The notes under the pieces were generated by a model. The model was given only the letters and a program-made list of their open reading frames with translations, was not told the DNA's origin and ran no database searches. From contig FOAY01000003.1 of the NCBI GenBank assembly GCA_900109485.1, positions 304,816 through 368,815 of the forward strand: 64,000 nt of DNA. Direction: 5' to 3'. Below, in pieces: positions 42,243 to 50,754 of this stretch (the first letter of the stretch is position 1; every line of letters begins with the position of its first letter). The stretch comes from Kosakonia sacchari. Its GTDB lineage: Bacteria > Pseudomonadota > Gammaproteobacteria > Enterobacterales > Enterobacteriaceae. A program made the position numbers and the translations under genes.

Positions 42243-44003
42243 TTATTTCGCCCAGAATGCCGTTTTGGCGCGTTGTAACTTTTCGTAAGCCGCTAACAGA
42301 GACTGATGCGCCGGGAATGCCTGCAGGGTACCATCTGCCGGTTGCAGGTCATAGAACGGCGCTTCACCACTCAACGCGGCGCTGGCTGCTTCAACTGCCT
42401 GTGCGCCGTACATGCGTACGAATGCATTCAGATATTGCAGCGGCTCGCGATCCTCTTCCTGCGCCAGCAGCAGTAGCGTTTGCAGGCAGCGGTAGTAGTT
42501 GGCGCGTTCTGCGCTGAAGATCGATGCGTTGAATTCCATGGTCCATTCGGTCCAGGCCAGCGCCTGATCCAGATCGCCGCCAGCCAGCGCCAGCATCGCT
42601 TTTAACTCGCCAATGCGCAGGGTGTACCAGCCATTGTCTTTACCGGTCGCCAGACCCAGCAGTTCACGAACGCGGGTAAAATCGTCGTGACCTTCGTCGT
42701 CCAGTTGGGCGATAAGGTTGAGGTACTCCTCTTTCTCCCACTCGCTGCCCGGTAGTGACAGAATAGTTTCGCGCAGATGGCTGCCCATGGTGTTATTCGC
42801 CAGCCACAGATCTTCTGCCGGATAAATATCGGACATGCCCGGCACCAGAATACGGCAGGCGTACACGCCAAGGTGCTCGTAATCGGCGATATAAACTTCT
42901 TTATCTTCTGCATTGAAGATAGCCATCAGTGTGGCGAACTCTTCTTCGGTGGTCCCTGCGAAGCTCCAGTCAACGAACGGATAATCTGCATCCTGCTTAA
43001 ACAGATCCCAGGAGATCAAACCGCTGGAATCGATAAAGTGAGTTTCGAGGTTAGCGTGTTCAGCCACTTCTTCGTCATCAAAGGTCGGCGGGGTAAAGAC
43101 ATCGAGATCTTTCAGACCGCGCCCCTGCAACAGCTCGGTGACTGTACGTTCCAGCGCAACACCAAAATCCGGATGCGCGCCAAAGGAGGCAAAGCAGGTG
43201 CCATTCGCCGGATTAAACAGCACGACGCAGATCACCGGATATTTACCGCCCAGCGAACCGTCGTAGGCAAAAATCGGGAACCCTTCGGCTTCCAGTTTGG
43301 CAATGGCTTCCACCACGCCAGGATAGCGGGCCAGTACTTCCTGCGGGATTTCCGGCAGGCTGATGCTCTCCGCGATAATACGGTTTTTGATATGGCGTTC
43401 GAACACCTCAGACAGACCCTGTACGCGGGCTTCGTTGCGGGTGTTACCGGCAGACATACCGTTGGAAACATACAGGTTGCCGACGATGTTCATCGGAATA
43501 TAGACCGTTTGCTCATCAGACTGGCGGGTAAACGGCAGGGCGCAGATACCACGCTCATCATTCCCGGATTGCAGATCGACCAGCATCCCGGCGGCCAGCT
43601 CGTTCTGTGGATCGTAGAATGCGCGCAGACGAGCATCGAGGATCCCCTCGGGCAGCGAGTCATCTTCCGGCAGCGGGAACCACTTTTCGTTCGGGTAGTG
43701 AACGAACGGACCTTGCGCGATAGCATCGCCCAGCCAGAAGTCAGCGAAGAAGTAGTTGGTGGAAAGACGCTCGAAGTACTCGCCCAGCGCAGAGGCAAGA
43801 GCAGCCTTTTTCGTTGCGCCTTTACCGTTAGTGAAGCACAGCGCGCACTCTTTATCGCGAATATGCACGGACCAGACGTTCGGTACCGGATTCAGCCATG
43901 AGGCTTCTTCAATGTGAAAACCGAGGTCGGTGAGCTTTTGCTGGAAGCGGGCGATGGAGTCTTCCAGTGCGGCGTCTTTGCCGGGAATAAATGTTTGAGT
44001 CAT
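42243..44003 (-). CDS. ycaO: YcaO, accessory protein for ribosomal S12 methylthiolation
   Basis: YcaO is the founding member of the ATP-dependent YcaO cyclodehydratase superfamily; in E. coli it promotes RimO-dependent beta-methylthiolation of ribosomal protein S12. From the ATG at 44003 it has 586 residues. The ATP-binding core includes GKGATKKAALASALGEYFERLS and RNEARVQGLSEVFERHIKNRI, where glutamates bind Mg-ATP. The C-terminal TPR-like part ends in AFWAK, without the PxPxP tail of peptide-modifying YcaOs. No RiPP precursor gene is nearby. Confidence 0.95.
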   Translation of the reverse strand: MTQTFIPGKDAALEDSIARFQQKLTDLGFHIEEASWLNPVPNVWSVHIRDKECALCFTNGKGATKKAALASALGEYFERLSTNYFFADFWLGDAIAQGPFVHYPNEKWFPLPEDDSLPEGILDARLRAFYDPQNELAAGMLVDLQSGNDERGICALPFTRQSDEQTVYIPMNIVGNLYVSNGMSAGNTRNEARVQGLSEVFERHIKNRIIAESISLPEIPQEVLARYPGVVEAIAKLEAEGFPIFAYDGSLGGKYPVICVVLFNPANGTCFASFGAHPDFGVALERTVTELLQGRGLKDLDVFTPPTFDDEEVAEHANLETHFIDSSGLISWDLFKQDADYPFVDWSFAGTTEEEFATLMAIFNAEDKEVYIADYEHLGVYACRILVPGMSDIYPAEDLWLANNTMGSHLRETILSLPGSEWEKEEYLNLIAQLDDEGHDDFTRVRELLGLATGKDNGWYTLRIGELKAMLALAGGDLDQALAWTEWTMEFNASIFSAERANYYRCLQTLLLLAQEEDREPLQYLNAFVRMYGAQAVEAASAALSGEAPFYDLQPADGTLQAFPAHQSLLAAYEKLQRAKTAFWAK

Positions 44004-44141
44004 GGCGGTCACTTTTTTCGTACGTAAAGCGCGCAATGATACGGGTTTTGCGTGACTGGCGCTATCTTCCGCGTCTGCCCGGCGAAAATAAAACAGCGGT
44101 CTATGCTTAGGGAGAGTAACCGACTGTTCACGGATGGAAAA

Positions 44142-44834
44142 ATGAAAGCGTTCGACCTTCATCGCATGGCACTGGATAAAGTTCCCTTTGAGTTTTTGTG
44201 GGAAGTGGCCCTGCGCAGCCTTTATACCTTCGTTTTAGTCTTTTTATTTCTCAAAATCACTGGACGACGTGGCGTACGGCAAATGTCGCTGTTCGAAGTT
44301 CTCATTATTCTGACGCTAGGCTCGGCAGCGGGAGATGTGGCCTTTTATGACGACGTTCCAATGCTGCCCGTGCTGGTGGTTTTTATTACGCTGGCTGTGC
44401 TTTACCGTCTGGTGATGTGGCTGATGTCGCACAGTGAAAAGCTGGAAGATCTGCTGGAAGGCAAGCCGGTTGTAATTGTTGAGAACGGTGAGTTGGCCTG
44501 GGAAAAGCTGCACGACGAGAACATGACCGAATTTGAGTTCTTTATGGAGCTGCGCGGCAACGGCATTGAACATCTGGGGCAAATTCGGCTGGCGATTATG
44601 GAGACCAACGGGCAAATCAGCGTCTATTACTTCCCCGACAACGAGGTTAAACCAGGGCTCTGTATTCTGCCGGAAGGATGCAGCGAGAGATATACCTCGG
44701 TACCTGAATCGGGCGATTACGTTTGCGTACGTTGCAGTAAAATTGTCGCTTTGCAGGCAGGCGAAAAGCGATCCTGTCCGCGCTGTGCAAATCCGGAATG
44801 GTCGAAGGCCAGCAGGGCAATTCGGGTGACATAA
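44142..44834 (+). CDS. ycaP: DUF421 membrane protein YcaP with C-terminal zinc ribbon
   Basis: The ATG at 44142 gives 230 residues, as in E. coli YcaP. Three membrane helices occupy about residues 20-95, with the DUF421 motif ITGRRGVRQMSLFEVLIILTLG cut across helices 1 and 2. A cytoplasmic YetF-like domain (GKPVVIVENGEL) follows. The C-terminus has CVRC, 13 residues, then CPRC, a probable zinc ribbon not usual in DUF421 proteins. Function is unknown. It is divergent from ycaO. Confidence 0.92.
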   Translation: MKAFDLHRMALDKVPFEFLWEVALRSLYTFVLVFLFLKITGRRGVRQMSLFEVLIILTLGSAAGDVAFYDDVPMLPVLVVFITLAVLYRLVMWLMSHSEKLEDLLEGKPVVIVENGELAWEKLHDENMTEFEFFMELRGNGIEHLGQIRLAIMETNGQISVYYFPDNEVKPGLCILPEGCSERYTSVPESGDYVCVRCSKIVALQAGEKRSCPRCANPEWSKASRAIRVT

Positions 44835-44880
44835 CAGGTTTTTTATCGGGCCCGGCTCGGCTGTGCAAAACATTCTGCTA

Positions 44881-44896
44881 TGTGACTGAGCGCACA
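44881..44896 (+). promoter_or_regulatory. CRP-like site upstream of serC
   Basis: TGTGACTGAGCGCACA matches TGTGA-N6-TCACA at 9 of 10 defined positions. In E. coli serC-aroA is repressed by CRP-cAMP and activated by Lrp. A further imperfect stem (CATTGC...GCAATG) lies at 44920-44942 close to the start. Confidence 0.6.
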
Positions 44897-44996
44897 TTTC
44901 CCCCCGCGCGGCTATTACCCATTGCGGCGCGTGACGCGCAATGATAAAACCGATGTCACAGGAATAACTTATTGCTTTTTAGCGTGGTGAGGGGAA

Positions 44997-46085
44997 ATGA
45001 CTCAGGTCTTCAATTTTAGTTCTGGCCCGGCAGTATTACCGGCGGATGTGCTCAAACAGGCGCAACAGGAATTGTGCGACTGGCAAGGTCTTGGCACTTC
45101 TGTGATGGAGATTAGCCATCGTAGTAAAGAGTTTATCCATGTGGCTGAAGAGGCGGAGAAGGACTTTCGCGATCTGCTGAACATCCCCTCCAACTATAAG
45201 GTTCTCTTCTGTCACGGCGGCGGTCGCGGTCAGTTTGCTGGCATCCCGCTCAATTTACTGGGTGATAAAACAACCGCTGATTATGTTGACGCCGGTTACT
45301 GGGCGGCAAGTGCGGTCAAAGAAGCGAAAAAATACTGCGTTCCACACGTTATTGACGCGAAAATCACTGTTGATGGCCTGCGTGCTGTTAAGCCGATGAG
45401 CGAATGGCAACTCAGCAATAATGCGGCTTACCTCCACTACTGCCCGAACGAAACGATTGACGGCATCGCGATCGATGAAACACCCGCGTTCGCCAATGAT
45501 GTGGTAGTAACGGCCGATTTCTCTTCAACCATCCTGTCGCGCGAAATTGATGTCAGCCGTTTTGGTGTGATTTATGCGGGCGCACAGAAAAATATCGGTC
45601 CGGCAGGTTTAACGCTGGTGATTGTACGTGAAGATCTGCTGGGCAAAGCTCATTCGGCCTGTCCGTCTATCCTTGACTACAGCGTGCTGAATGAAAACGA
45701 CTCTATGTTCAACACGCCGCCGACTTTTGCCTGGTATCTCTCAGGTCTGGTGTTTAAGTGGCTGAAAAAACAGGGCGGCGTCGCCGCAATGGAGAAAGTC
45801 AACCAGCAAAAAAGCGAACTGTTGTATGGCGTAATCGATCGCAGCGACTTTTATCGCAATGATGTGGCGAAGTCTAACCGTTCGCGCATGAACATTCCGT
45901 TCCAGTTGGCGGACAGCGCGCTGGATAAACTCTTCCTTGAAGAGTCGTTCGCTGCGGGTCTGCACGCCCTGAAAGGCCACCGCGTCGTTGGCGGTATGCG
46001 CGCCTCGATTTATAACGCTATGCCGTTGGCTGGTGTACAGGCGCTGACCGACTTTATGGTTGATTTCGAACGTCGCCACGGTTAA
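44997..46085 (+). CDS. serC: Phosphoserine/phosphohydroxythreonine aminotransferase
   Basis: SerC is the PLP enzyme making 3-phosphoserine for serine synthesis and 4-phosphohydroxythreonine for pyridoxal phosphate synthesis. The 362 residues match E. coli. PLP-binding K198 is in [12 protein letters not shown]; the phosphate-binding region is [18 protein letters not shown] precedes the ATG. aroA follows after 68 bases, separated by a terminator-like hairpin, in the known serC-aroA mixed-function operon. Confidence 0.98.
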   Translation: MTQVFNFSSGPAVLPADVLKQAQQELCDWQGLGTSVMEISHRSKEFIHVAEEAEKDFRDLLNIPSNYKVLFCHGGGRGQFAGIPLNLLGDKTTADYVDAGYWAASAVKEAKKYCVPHVIDAKITVDGLRAVKPMSEWQLSNNAAYLHYCPNETIDGIAIDETPAFANDVVVTADFSSTILSREIDVSRFGVIYAGAQKNIGPAGLTLVIVREDLLGKAHSACPSILDYSVLNENDSMFNTPPTFAWYLSGLVFKWLKKQGGVAAMEKVNQQKSELLYGVIDRSDFYRNDVAKSNRSRMNIPFQLADSALDKLFLEESFAAGLHALKGHRVVGGMRASIYNAMPLAGVQALTDFMVDFERRHG

Positions 46086-46102
46086 TTGCTGTAGTCTGCA
46101 TT

Positions 46103-46131
46103 CCCCGCAGTTGGACTGCGGGGTTTTATTT
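46103..46131 (+). terminator. Intercistronic terminator/attenuator in serC-aroA
   Basis: CCCCGCAG-TTGGA-CTGCGGGG followed by TTTTATTTT is a complete intrinsic terminator inside the operon, 23 bases before aroA. It probably reduces aroA relative to serC. Confidence 0.9.
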
Positions 46132-46153
46132 TGTCTGTAGAGAGTAAAGTTTC

Positions 46154-47437
46154 ATGGAATCCCTGACGTTACAACCCATCGCGCGGGTAGATGGCACCAT
46201 CAATCTGCCTGGTTCGAAAAGTGTCTCAAACCGCGCTTTGTTGCTTGCCGCATTTGCCCGTGGCACTACCGTTCTGACCAATTTGCTGGACAGTGACGAT
46301 GTGCGCCACATGTTGAATGCCCTCAGCGCGCTGGGAGTTCATTATACCTTGTCTGCCGACCGCACCCGTTGTGAAGTGACCGGCGTGGGTGGTCCGCTGC
46401 ACTCTGCGGAAAAACTGGAGCTGTTTCTTGGCAATGCCGGAACGGCAATGCGCCCTCTGGCTGCAGCGCTTTGTCTTGGGGCAAACGATCTGGTGCTGAC
46501 AGGTGAGCCGCGCATGAAAGAGCGCCCGATTGGACATCTGGTTGACGCGCTGCGTCAGGGTGGCGCGCAAATCGATTACCTCGAGCAGGAAAATTATCCT
46601 CCTCTGCGCCTGCGCGGTGGTTTCACCGGCGGTGACGTGAGCGTGGACGGCAGCGTTTCCAGCCAGTTCCTGACAGCGTTGCTGATGGCTGCGCCGCTGG
46701 CGCCGCAGGATACCGTTATCACTATCAAAGGCGATCTGGTCTCTAAACCTTATATCGACATCACGTTGCATCTGATGAAAACCTTTGGCGTGGAGGTGGA
46801 AAACCAGCACTATCAGCGTTTCGTGGTTCGCGGTGGTCAGCAATATCAGTCTCCTGGCCAGTATCTGGTGGAGGGTGATGCTTCCTCGGCTTCTTACTTC
46901 CTGGCTGCAGGGGCGATCAAAGGCGGCACGGTAAAAGTGACCGGGATTGGACGCAACAGCGTGCAGGGCGATATCCGTTTTGCCGACGTACTGGAAAAAA
47001 TGGGCGCGACGGTGGTCTGGGGCGATGACTATATTGCCTGTACACGCGGCGAGCTGAACGCTATCGATATGGACATGAATCATATCCCGGATGCCGCAAT
47101 GACTATCGCGACGGCTGCGCTGTTTGCCAAAGGCACCACTACGCTGCGTAATATCTATAACTGGCGAGTGAAGGAAACAGATCGTCTGTTTGCGATGGCG
47201 ACAGAGTTGCGCAAAGTGGGCGCAACGGTGGAAGAGGGCGAGGATTATATCCGCATTACTCCGCCGGAAAAATTGCAGTTTGCGGAAATTGGTACGTATA
47301 ACGATCACCGTATGGCGATGTGCTTCTCGCTGGTGGCGCTGTCAGATACGCCAGTTACCATTCTGGATCCGAAATGCACGGCGAAAACTTTCCCCGACTA
47401 TTTTGAGCAGTTAACTCGCATCAGTACGCTCGCGTAA
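46154..47437 (+). CDS. aroA: EPSP synthase (3-phosphoshikimate 1-carboxyvinyltransferase)
   Basis: AroA joins PEP and shikimate-3-phosphate in the aromatic amino-acid pathway. The 427 residues match E. coli. K22 is in [11 protein letters not shown]; the loop NAGTAMRP contains G96, T97 and P101, so this is the ordinary class I, glyphosate-sensitive type. The C-terminal [13 protein letters not shown] motif is present. In K-12 ycaL follows, but here cmk follows directly after 167 bases. Confidence 0.98.
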   Translation: MESLTLQPIARVDGTINLPGSKSVSNRALLLAAFARGTTVLTNLLDSDDVRHMLNALSALGVHYTLSADRTRCEVTGVGGPLHSAEKLELFLGNAGTAMRPLAAALCLGANDLVLTGEPRMKERPIGHLVDALRQGGAQIDYLEQENYPPLRLRGGFTGGDVSVDGSVSSQFLTALLMAAPLAPQDTVITIKGDLVSKPYIDITLHLMKTFGVEVENQHYQRFVVRGGQQYQSPGQYLVEGDASSASYFLAAGAIKGGTVKVTGIGRNSVQGDIRFADVLEKMGATVVWGDDYIACTRGELNAIDMDMNHIPDAAMTIATAALFAKGTTTLRNIYNWRVKETDRLFAMATELRKVGATVEEGEDYIRITPPEKLQFAEIGTYNDHRMAMCFSLVALSDTPVTILDPKCTAKTFPDYFEQLTRISTLA

Positions 47438-47448
47438 CCTTCTTTGCT

Positions 47449-47472
47449 CCGGGCTGGTGTAAATCAGCCCGG
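47449..47472 (+). terminator. Stem-loop after aroA, possible terminator
   Basis: CCGGGCTG-GTGTAAAT-CAGCCCGG is a perfect 8-bp GC stem 12 bases after the aroA stop. It lacks a T run, so it may be a weak or factor-dependent terminator or an mRNA 3' end stem. Confidence 0.5.
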
Positions 47473-47554
47473 CCTGCCGCACATTTATTCTACACTCAGC
47501 TTCAGACCCTTCTGTTATTCGCACGCAGTAGTAACGATTGTGTGCATTGCCGCG

Positions 47555-47560
47555 TATAAT
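47555..47560 (+). promoter_or_regulatory. Consensus -10 upstream of cmk
   Basis: A perfect TATAAT in CGCGTATAATGCGCGG lies 44 bases before the cmk start. The -35 is poor (TAACGA at 17 bases). A GC-rich patch just after the -10 resembles a stringent-type discriminator, which would suit the cmk-rpsA operon. Confidence 0.5.
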
Positions 47561-47604
47561 GCGCGGCGTTTACATAACGATATGCCTTGATTAAGGAGAA
47601 AAAG

Positions 47605-48288
47605 ATGACGGCAATTGCCCCGGTAATCACCATTGATGGGCCAAGCGGTGCGGGAAAAGGCACGCTTTGCAAGGCAATGGCGGAAGCGTTGCAATGGCAT
47701 CTGTTGGATTCAGGCGCAATTTATCGTGTGCTGGCGCTTGCTGCACTGCATCATCACGTTGATGTCACCTCGGAAGAGGTGCTGGTTCCGCTGGCTGCGC
47801 ATCTGGATGTGCGATTTGTCTCAATCGACGGAAATCTGGAAGTGATCCTCGAAGGTGAGGATGTGAGCAGTGAAATTCGTACCCAGGAAGTAGCGAATGC
47901 AGCATCGCAGGTGGCTGCGTTTCCGCGTGTGCGTGAAGCATTATTGCGCCGCCAGCGCGCGTTTCGCGAAGCTCCGGGTCTTATCGCTGATGGCCGTGAT
48001 ATGGGGACGGTCGTTTTCCCCGACGCGCCGGTGAAAATTTTCCTTGACGCTTCTTCTGAAGAACGTGCGAATCGTCGCATGCTCCAGTTGCAGGAGAAAG
48101 GCTTTAGTGTTAACTTTGAACGCCTTTTGGCCGAGATCAAGGAACGTGACGATCGCGATCGTAATCGTCCTGTAGCGCCGCTGGTTCCCGCTGCTGATGC
48201 TTTAGTTCTGGATTCAACCCGTTTAAGCATTGAGCAAGTGATTGAGAAAGCGTTACAATATGCACGCCAAAAATTGGCTCTCGCGTAA
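47605..48288 (+). CDS. cmk: Cytidylate kinase
   Basis: Cmk phosphorylates CMP and dCMP. The start at 47605, after AAGGAG, gives 227 residues. The P-loop is GPSGAGKGT (about 12-20), and NMP-binding and lid regions include [21 protein letters not shown] and ERDDRDRNR. It precedes rpsA, which in E. coli is partly transcribed from cmk promoters. Confidence 0.98.
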   Translation: MTAIAPVITIDGPSGAGKGTLCKAMAEALQWHLLDSGAIYRVLALAALHHHVDVTSEEVLVPLAAHLDVRFVSIDGNLEVILEGEDVSSEIRTQEVANAASQVAAFPRVREALLRRQRAFREAPGLIADGRDMGTVVFPDAPVKIFLDASSEERANRRMLQLQEKGFSVNFERLLAEIKERDDRDRNRPVAPLVPAADALVLDSTRLSIEQVIEKALQYARQKLALA

Positions 48289-48401
48289 GCGACCGAATTC
48301 GTAGTACCTGCTGCAATGGAATGTGAGCAGGCATGTTAAACAACCCCATCCGGCATGAAGCCAGGTGGACGTTAAATTGAAGAATCCTGAAGATTATCAA
48401 T
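48289..48401 (+). promoter_or_regulatory. rpsA: rpsA leader with autoregulatory features
   Basis: The 113-base leader ends in GAAGATTATCAATATG and has no real Shine-Dalgarno sequence. CCTGC/GCAGG near 48308-48333 can form a stem. E. coli rpsA is known for an SD-less initiation region folded in hairpins that S1 itself binds to repress translation, and this leader looks the same. Confidence 0.65.
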
Positions 48402-50075
48402 ATGACTGAATCTTTTGCTCAACTCTTTGAAGAGTCCCTGAAAGAAATCGAAACCCGCCCGGGTTCTATCGTTCGCGGTGTTGTTGTTGCTATTGACAAA
48501 GACGTAGTACTGGTTGACGCCGGTCTGAAATCTGAGTCCGCCATTCCGGCTGAGCAGTTCAAAAACGCCCAGGGCGAACTGGAAATCCAGGTTGGTGACG
48601 AAGTTGACGTTGCTCTGGATGCAGTAGAAGACGGCTTCGGTGAAACCCTGCTGTCCCGTGATAAAGCTAAACGTCACGAAGCCTGGATTAAGCTGGAAAA
48701 AGCTTACGAAGACGCTGAAACTGTTACCGGTATTATCAACGGCAAAGTCAAGGGCGGCTTCACTGTTGAGCTGGACGGTATTCGTGCGTTCCTGCCGGGT
48801 TCTCTGGTAGACGTTCGTCCGGTCCGTGACACTCTGCACCTGGAAGGCAAAGAGCTTGAATTCAAAGTAATCAAGCTTGACCAGAAGCGTAACAACGTTG
48901 TTGTTTCCCGTCGTGCGGTTATCGAATCCGAAAACAGCGCAGAACGCGATCAACTGCTGGAAAACCTGCAGGAAGGCATGGAAGTTAAAGGTATCGTTAA
49001 GAACCTTACTGACTACGGTGCATTCGTTGATCTGGGCGGCGTTGATGGCCTGCTGCACATCACCGACATGGCATGGAAACGCGTTAAGCATCCGAGCGAA
49101 ATCGTAAACGTTGGCGACGAAATCACTGTTAAAGTGCTGAAATTCGACCGCGAACGTACTCGTGTGTCCCTTGGCCTGAAACAGCTGGGCGAAGATCCGT
49201 GGGTAGCTATCGCTAAACGTTACCCGGAAGGCACCAAGCTGACTGGCCGCGTGACCAACCTGACCGACTACGGCTGCTTCGTTGAAATCGAAGAAGGCGT
49301 TGAAGGCCTGGTTCACGTTTCCGAAATGGATTGGACCAACAAAAACATCCACCCGTCCAAAGTTGTTAACGTTGGCGACGTAGTGGAAGTTATGGTTCTG
49401 GATATCGACGAAGAACGTCGTCGTATCTCCCTGGGCCTGAAACAGTGCAAATCCAACCCGTGGCAGCAGTTTGCTGAAACCCACAACAAGGGCGATCGCG
49501 TTGAAGGTAAAATCAAGTCTATCACTGACTTCGGTATCTTCATCGGCCTGGACGGCGGCATCGACGGCCTGGTTCACCTGTCTGACATCTCCTGGAACGT
49601 TGCAGGCGAAGAAGCAGTTCGTGAATACAAAAAAGGCGACGAAATCGCAGCTGTTGTTCTGCAGGTTGACGCAGAGCGTGAGCGTATCTCTCTGGGCGTT
49701 AAACAGCTCGCAGAAGATCCGTTCAACAACTACGTTGCAATGAACAAGAAAGGCGCAATCGTAAACGGTAAAGTCACTGCAGTTGATGCTAAAGGCGCAA
49801 CCGTAGAACTGGCTGACGGCGTTGAAGGTTACCTGCGCGCTTCTGAAGCTTCTCGCGATCGTGTAGAAGATGCAACTCTGGTTCTGAATGTTGGTGATGA
49901 CGTTGAAGCTAAATTCACCGGCGTTGACCGTAAGAACCGTGTAGTTAGCCTGTCTGTACGTGCGAAAGACGAAGCTGACGAGAAAGATGCTATCGCTTCT
50001 GTTAACAACAAACAGGAAGAAGGCAACTTCTCTAACGCTATGGCTGAAGCTTTCAAAGCAGCTAAAGGCGAGTAA
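48402..50075 (+). CDS. rpsA: 30S ribosomal protein S1
   Basis: S1 unwinds and binds mRNA on the small subunit. The 557 residues contain six S1 OB-fold repeats, seen in recurring blocks such as [40 protein letters not shown] and [20 protein letters not shown]. Codon use is very strongly biased for high expression. This bias opens a 569-codon false frame on the minus strand. Confidence 0.99.
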   Translation: MTESFAQLFEESLKEIETRPGSIVRGVVVAIDKDVVLVDAGLKSESAIPAEQFKNAQGELEIQVGDEVDVALDAVEDGFGETLLSRDKAKRHEAWIKLEKAYEDAETVTGIINGKVKGGFTVELDGIRAFLPGSLVDVRPVRDTLHLEGKELEFKVIKLDQKRNNVVVSRRAVIESENSAERDQLLENLQEGMEVKGIVKNLTDYGAFVDLGGVDGLLHITDMAWKRVKHPSEIVNVGDEITVKVLKFDRERTRVSLGLKQLGEDPWVAIAKRYPEGTKLTGRVTNLTDYGCFVEIEEGVEGLVHVSEMDWTNKNIHPSKVVNVGDVVEVMVLDIDEERRRISLGLKQCKSNPWQQFAETHNKGDRVEGKIKSITDFGIFIGLDGGIDGLVHLSDISWNVAGEEAVREYKKGDEIAAVVLQVDAERERISLGVKQLAEDPFNNYVAMNKKGAIVNGKVTAVDAKGATVELADGVEGYLRASEASRDRVEDATLVLNVGDDVEAKFTGVDRKNRVVSLSVRAKDEADEKDAIASVNNKQEEGNFSNAMAEAFKAAKGE

Positions 50076-50151
50076 GATCAAGTACCCGGAGTTATTTGTG
50101 CGGTAACTGGACGAAAGTCACACAGTTGCCGTGCGAACGACGATGAGTTAC

Positions 50152-50180
50152 TTGACAGATTACAGGATTCGTCCTGTAAT
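50152..50180 (+). promoter_or_regulatory. Near-consensus sigma-70 promoter of ihfB with hairpin spacer
   Basis: TTGACA at 50152-50157 and TGTAAT at 50175-50180 are 17 bases apart. The spacer and -10 are almost wholly made of a perfect 10-bp inverted repeat, GATTACAGGA-TTCG-TCCTGTAATC (50158-50181), with a UUCG tetraloop in RNA. Transcripts would begin near 50187, at the following terminator stem. Confidence 0.8.
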
Positions 50181-50188
50181 CAATGACA

Positions 50189-50213
50189 AAGGGCGGCTAC
50201 GGCCGCCCTTGTT
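50189..50213 (+). terminator. Terminator of rpsA in the ihfB leader
   Basis: AAGGGCGGC-TACG-GCCGCCCTT followed by GTTA gives a 9-bp GC stem with a short T run. It ends rpsA transcripts, and also lies at the very start of transcripts from the ihfB promoter. Confidence 0.75.
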
Positions 50214-50257
50214 AAAGCTATTAAGCGAATATTGCGTTGAAGGAAACCGGAGGAATC

Positions 50258-50542
50258 ATGACCAAGTCAGAATTGATAGAAAGACTTGCAAGCCAGCAAT
50301 CGCATATCCCGGCTAAAGCCGTGGAAGATGCTGTAAAAGAAATGCTGGAGCATATGGCCTCTACTCTTGCCCAGGGTGAGCGCATTGAGATCCGCGGTTT
50401 CGGCAGTTTTTCCCTGCACTATCGTGCACCTCGCACCGGGCGTAACCCCAAAACAGGCGATAAAGTGGATCTGGAAGGAAAATACGTTCCACACTTTAAG
50501 CCGGGTAAAGAATTACGCGACCGCGCCAATATTTATGAGTAA
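50258..50542 (+). CDS. ihfB: Integration host factor subunit beta
   Basis: IHF-beta (94 residues) pairs with IHF-alpha to bend DNA sharply in recombination, replication and transcription. The body has the DNABII signature [21 protein letters not shown] with the minor-groove-intercalating proline arm. AGGA precedes the ATG at 50258. It is followed by its own terminator. Confidence 0.98.
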   Translation: MTKSELIERLASQQSHIPAKAVEDAVKEMLEHMASTLAQGERIEIRGFGSFSLHYRAPRTGRNPKTGDKVDLEGKYVPHFKPGKELRDRANIYE

Positions 50543-50574
50543 TTCTTAGCGAAAAGCAAAGAATTGCATGTGAG

Positions 50575-50604
50575 AAGGCACCTGAAAGGGTGCCTTTTTC
50601 ATTT
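50575..50604 (+). terminator. Terminator of ihfB
   Basis: AAGGCACC-TGAAAG-GGTGCCTT then TTTCATTTT. A weaker AATTCTT/AAGAATT repeat lies just upstream at the ihfB stop. Confidence 0.9.
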
Positions 50605-50754
50605 TCTGCTTTCTTTTCCTGAAGCAGTCTCGCACATTTTTGCTGGTGTGATGTAACGCGATAAAAAACCAACAATTCGCGCCGCAAATCTGAAAACACA
50701 CGAAAGAAAATAAAGCCAGAGCTCCGCATACTCCTGCTTCAACAAGGAGGTTGC

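Noticed and set aside
42777-43901. A 374-codon frame opposite ycaO
   Set aside because: Antisense shadow of a complete, recognised gene.
42243-44003. A RiPP (thiazole/oxazole peptide) cluster around ycaO
   Set aside because: No precursor peptide, dehydrogenase or transporter of such a cluster nearby; neighbours and C-terminus match the E. coli housekeeping YcaO.
46226-47308. A 360-codon frame opposite aroA
   Set aside because: Antisense shadow; no ribosome site and no family resemblance.
48372-50081. A 569-codon open frame on the minus strand opposite rpsA
   Set aside because: Same cause: extreme codon bias of rpsA. The repeats in it mirror the S1 domains.
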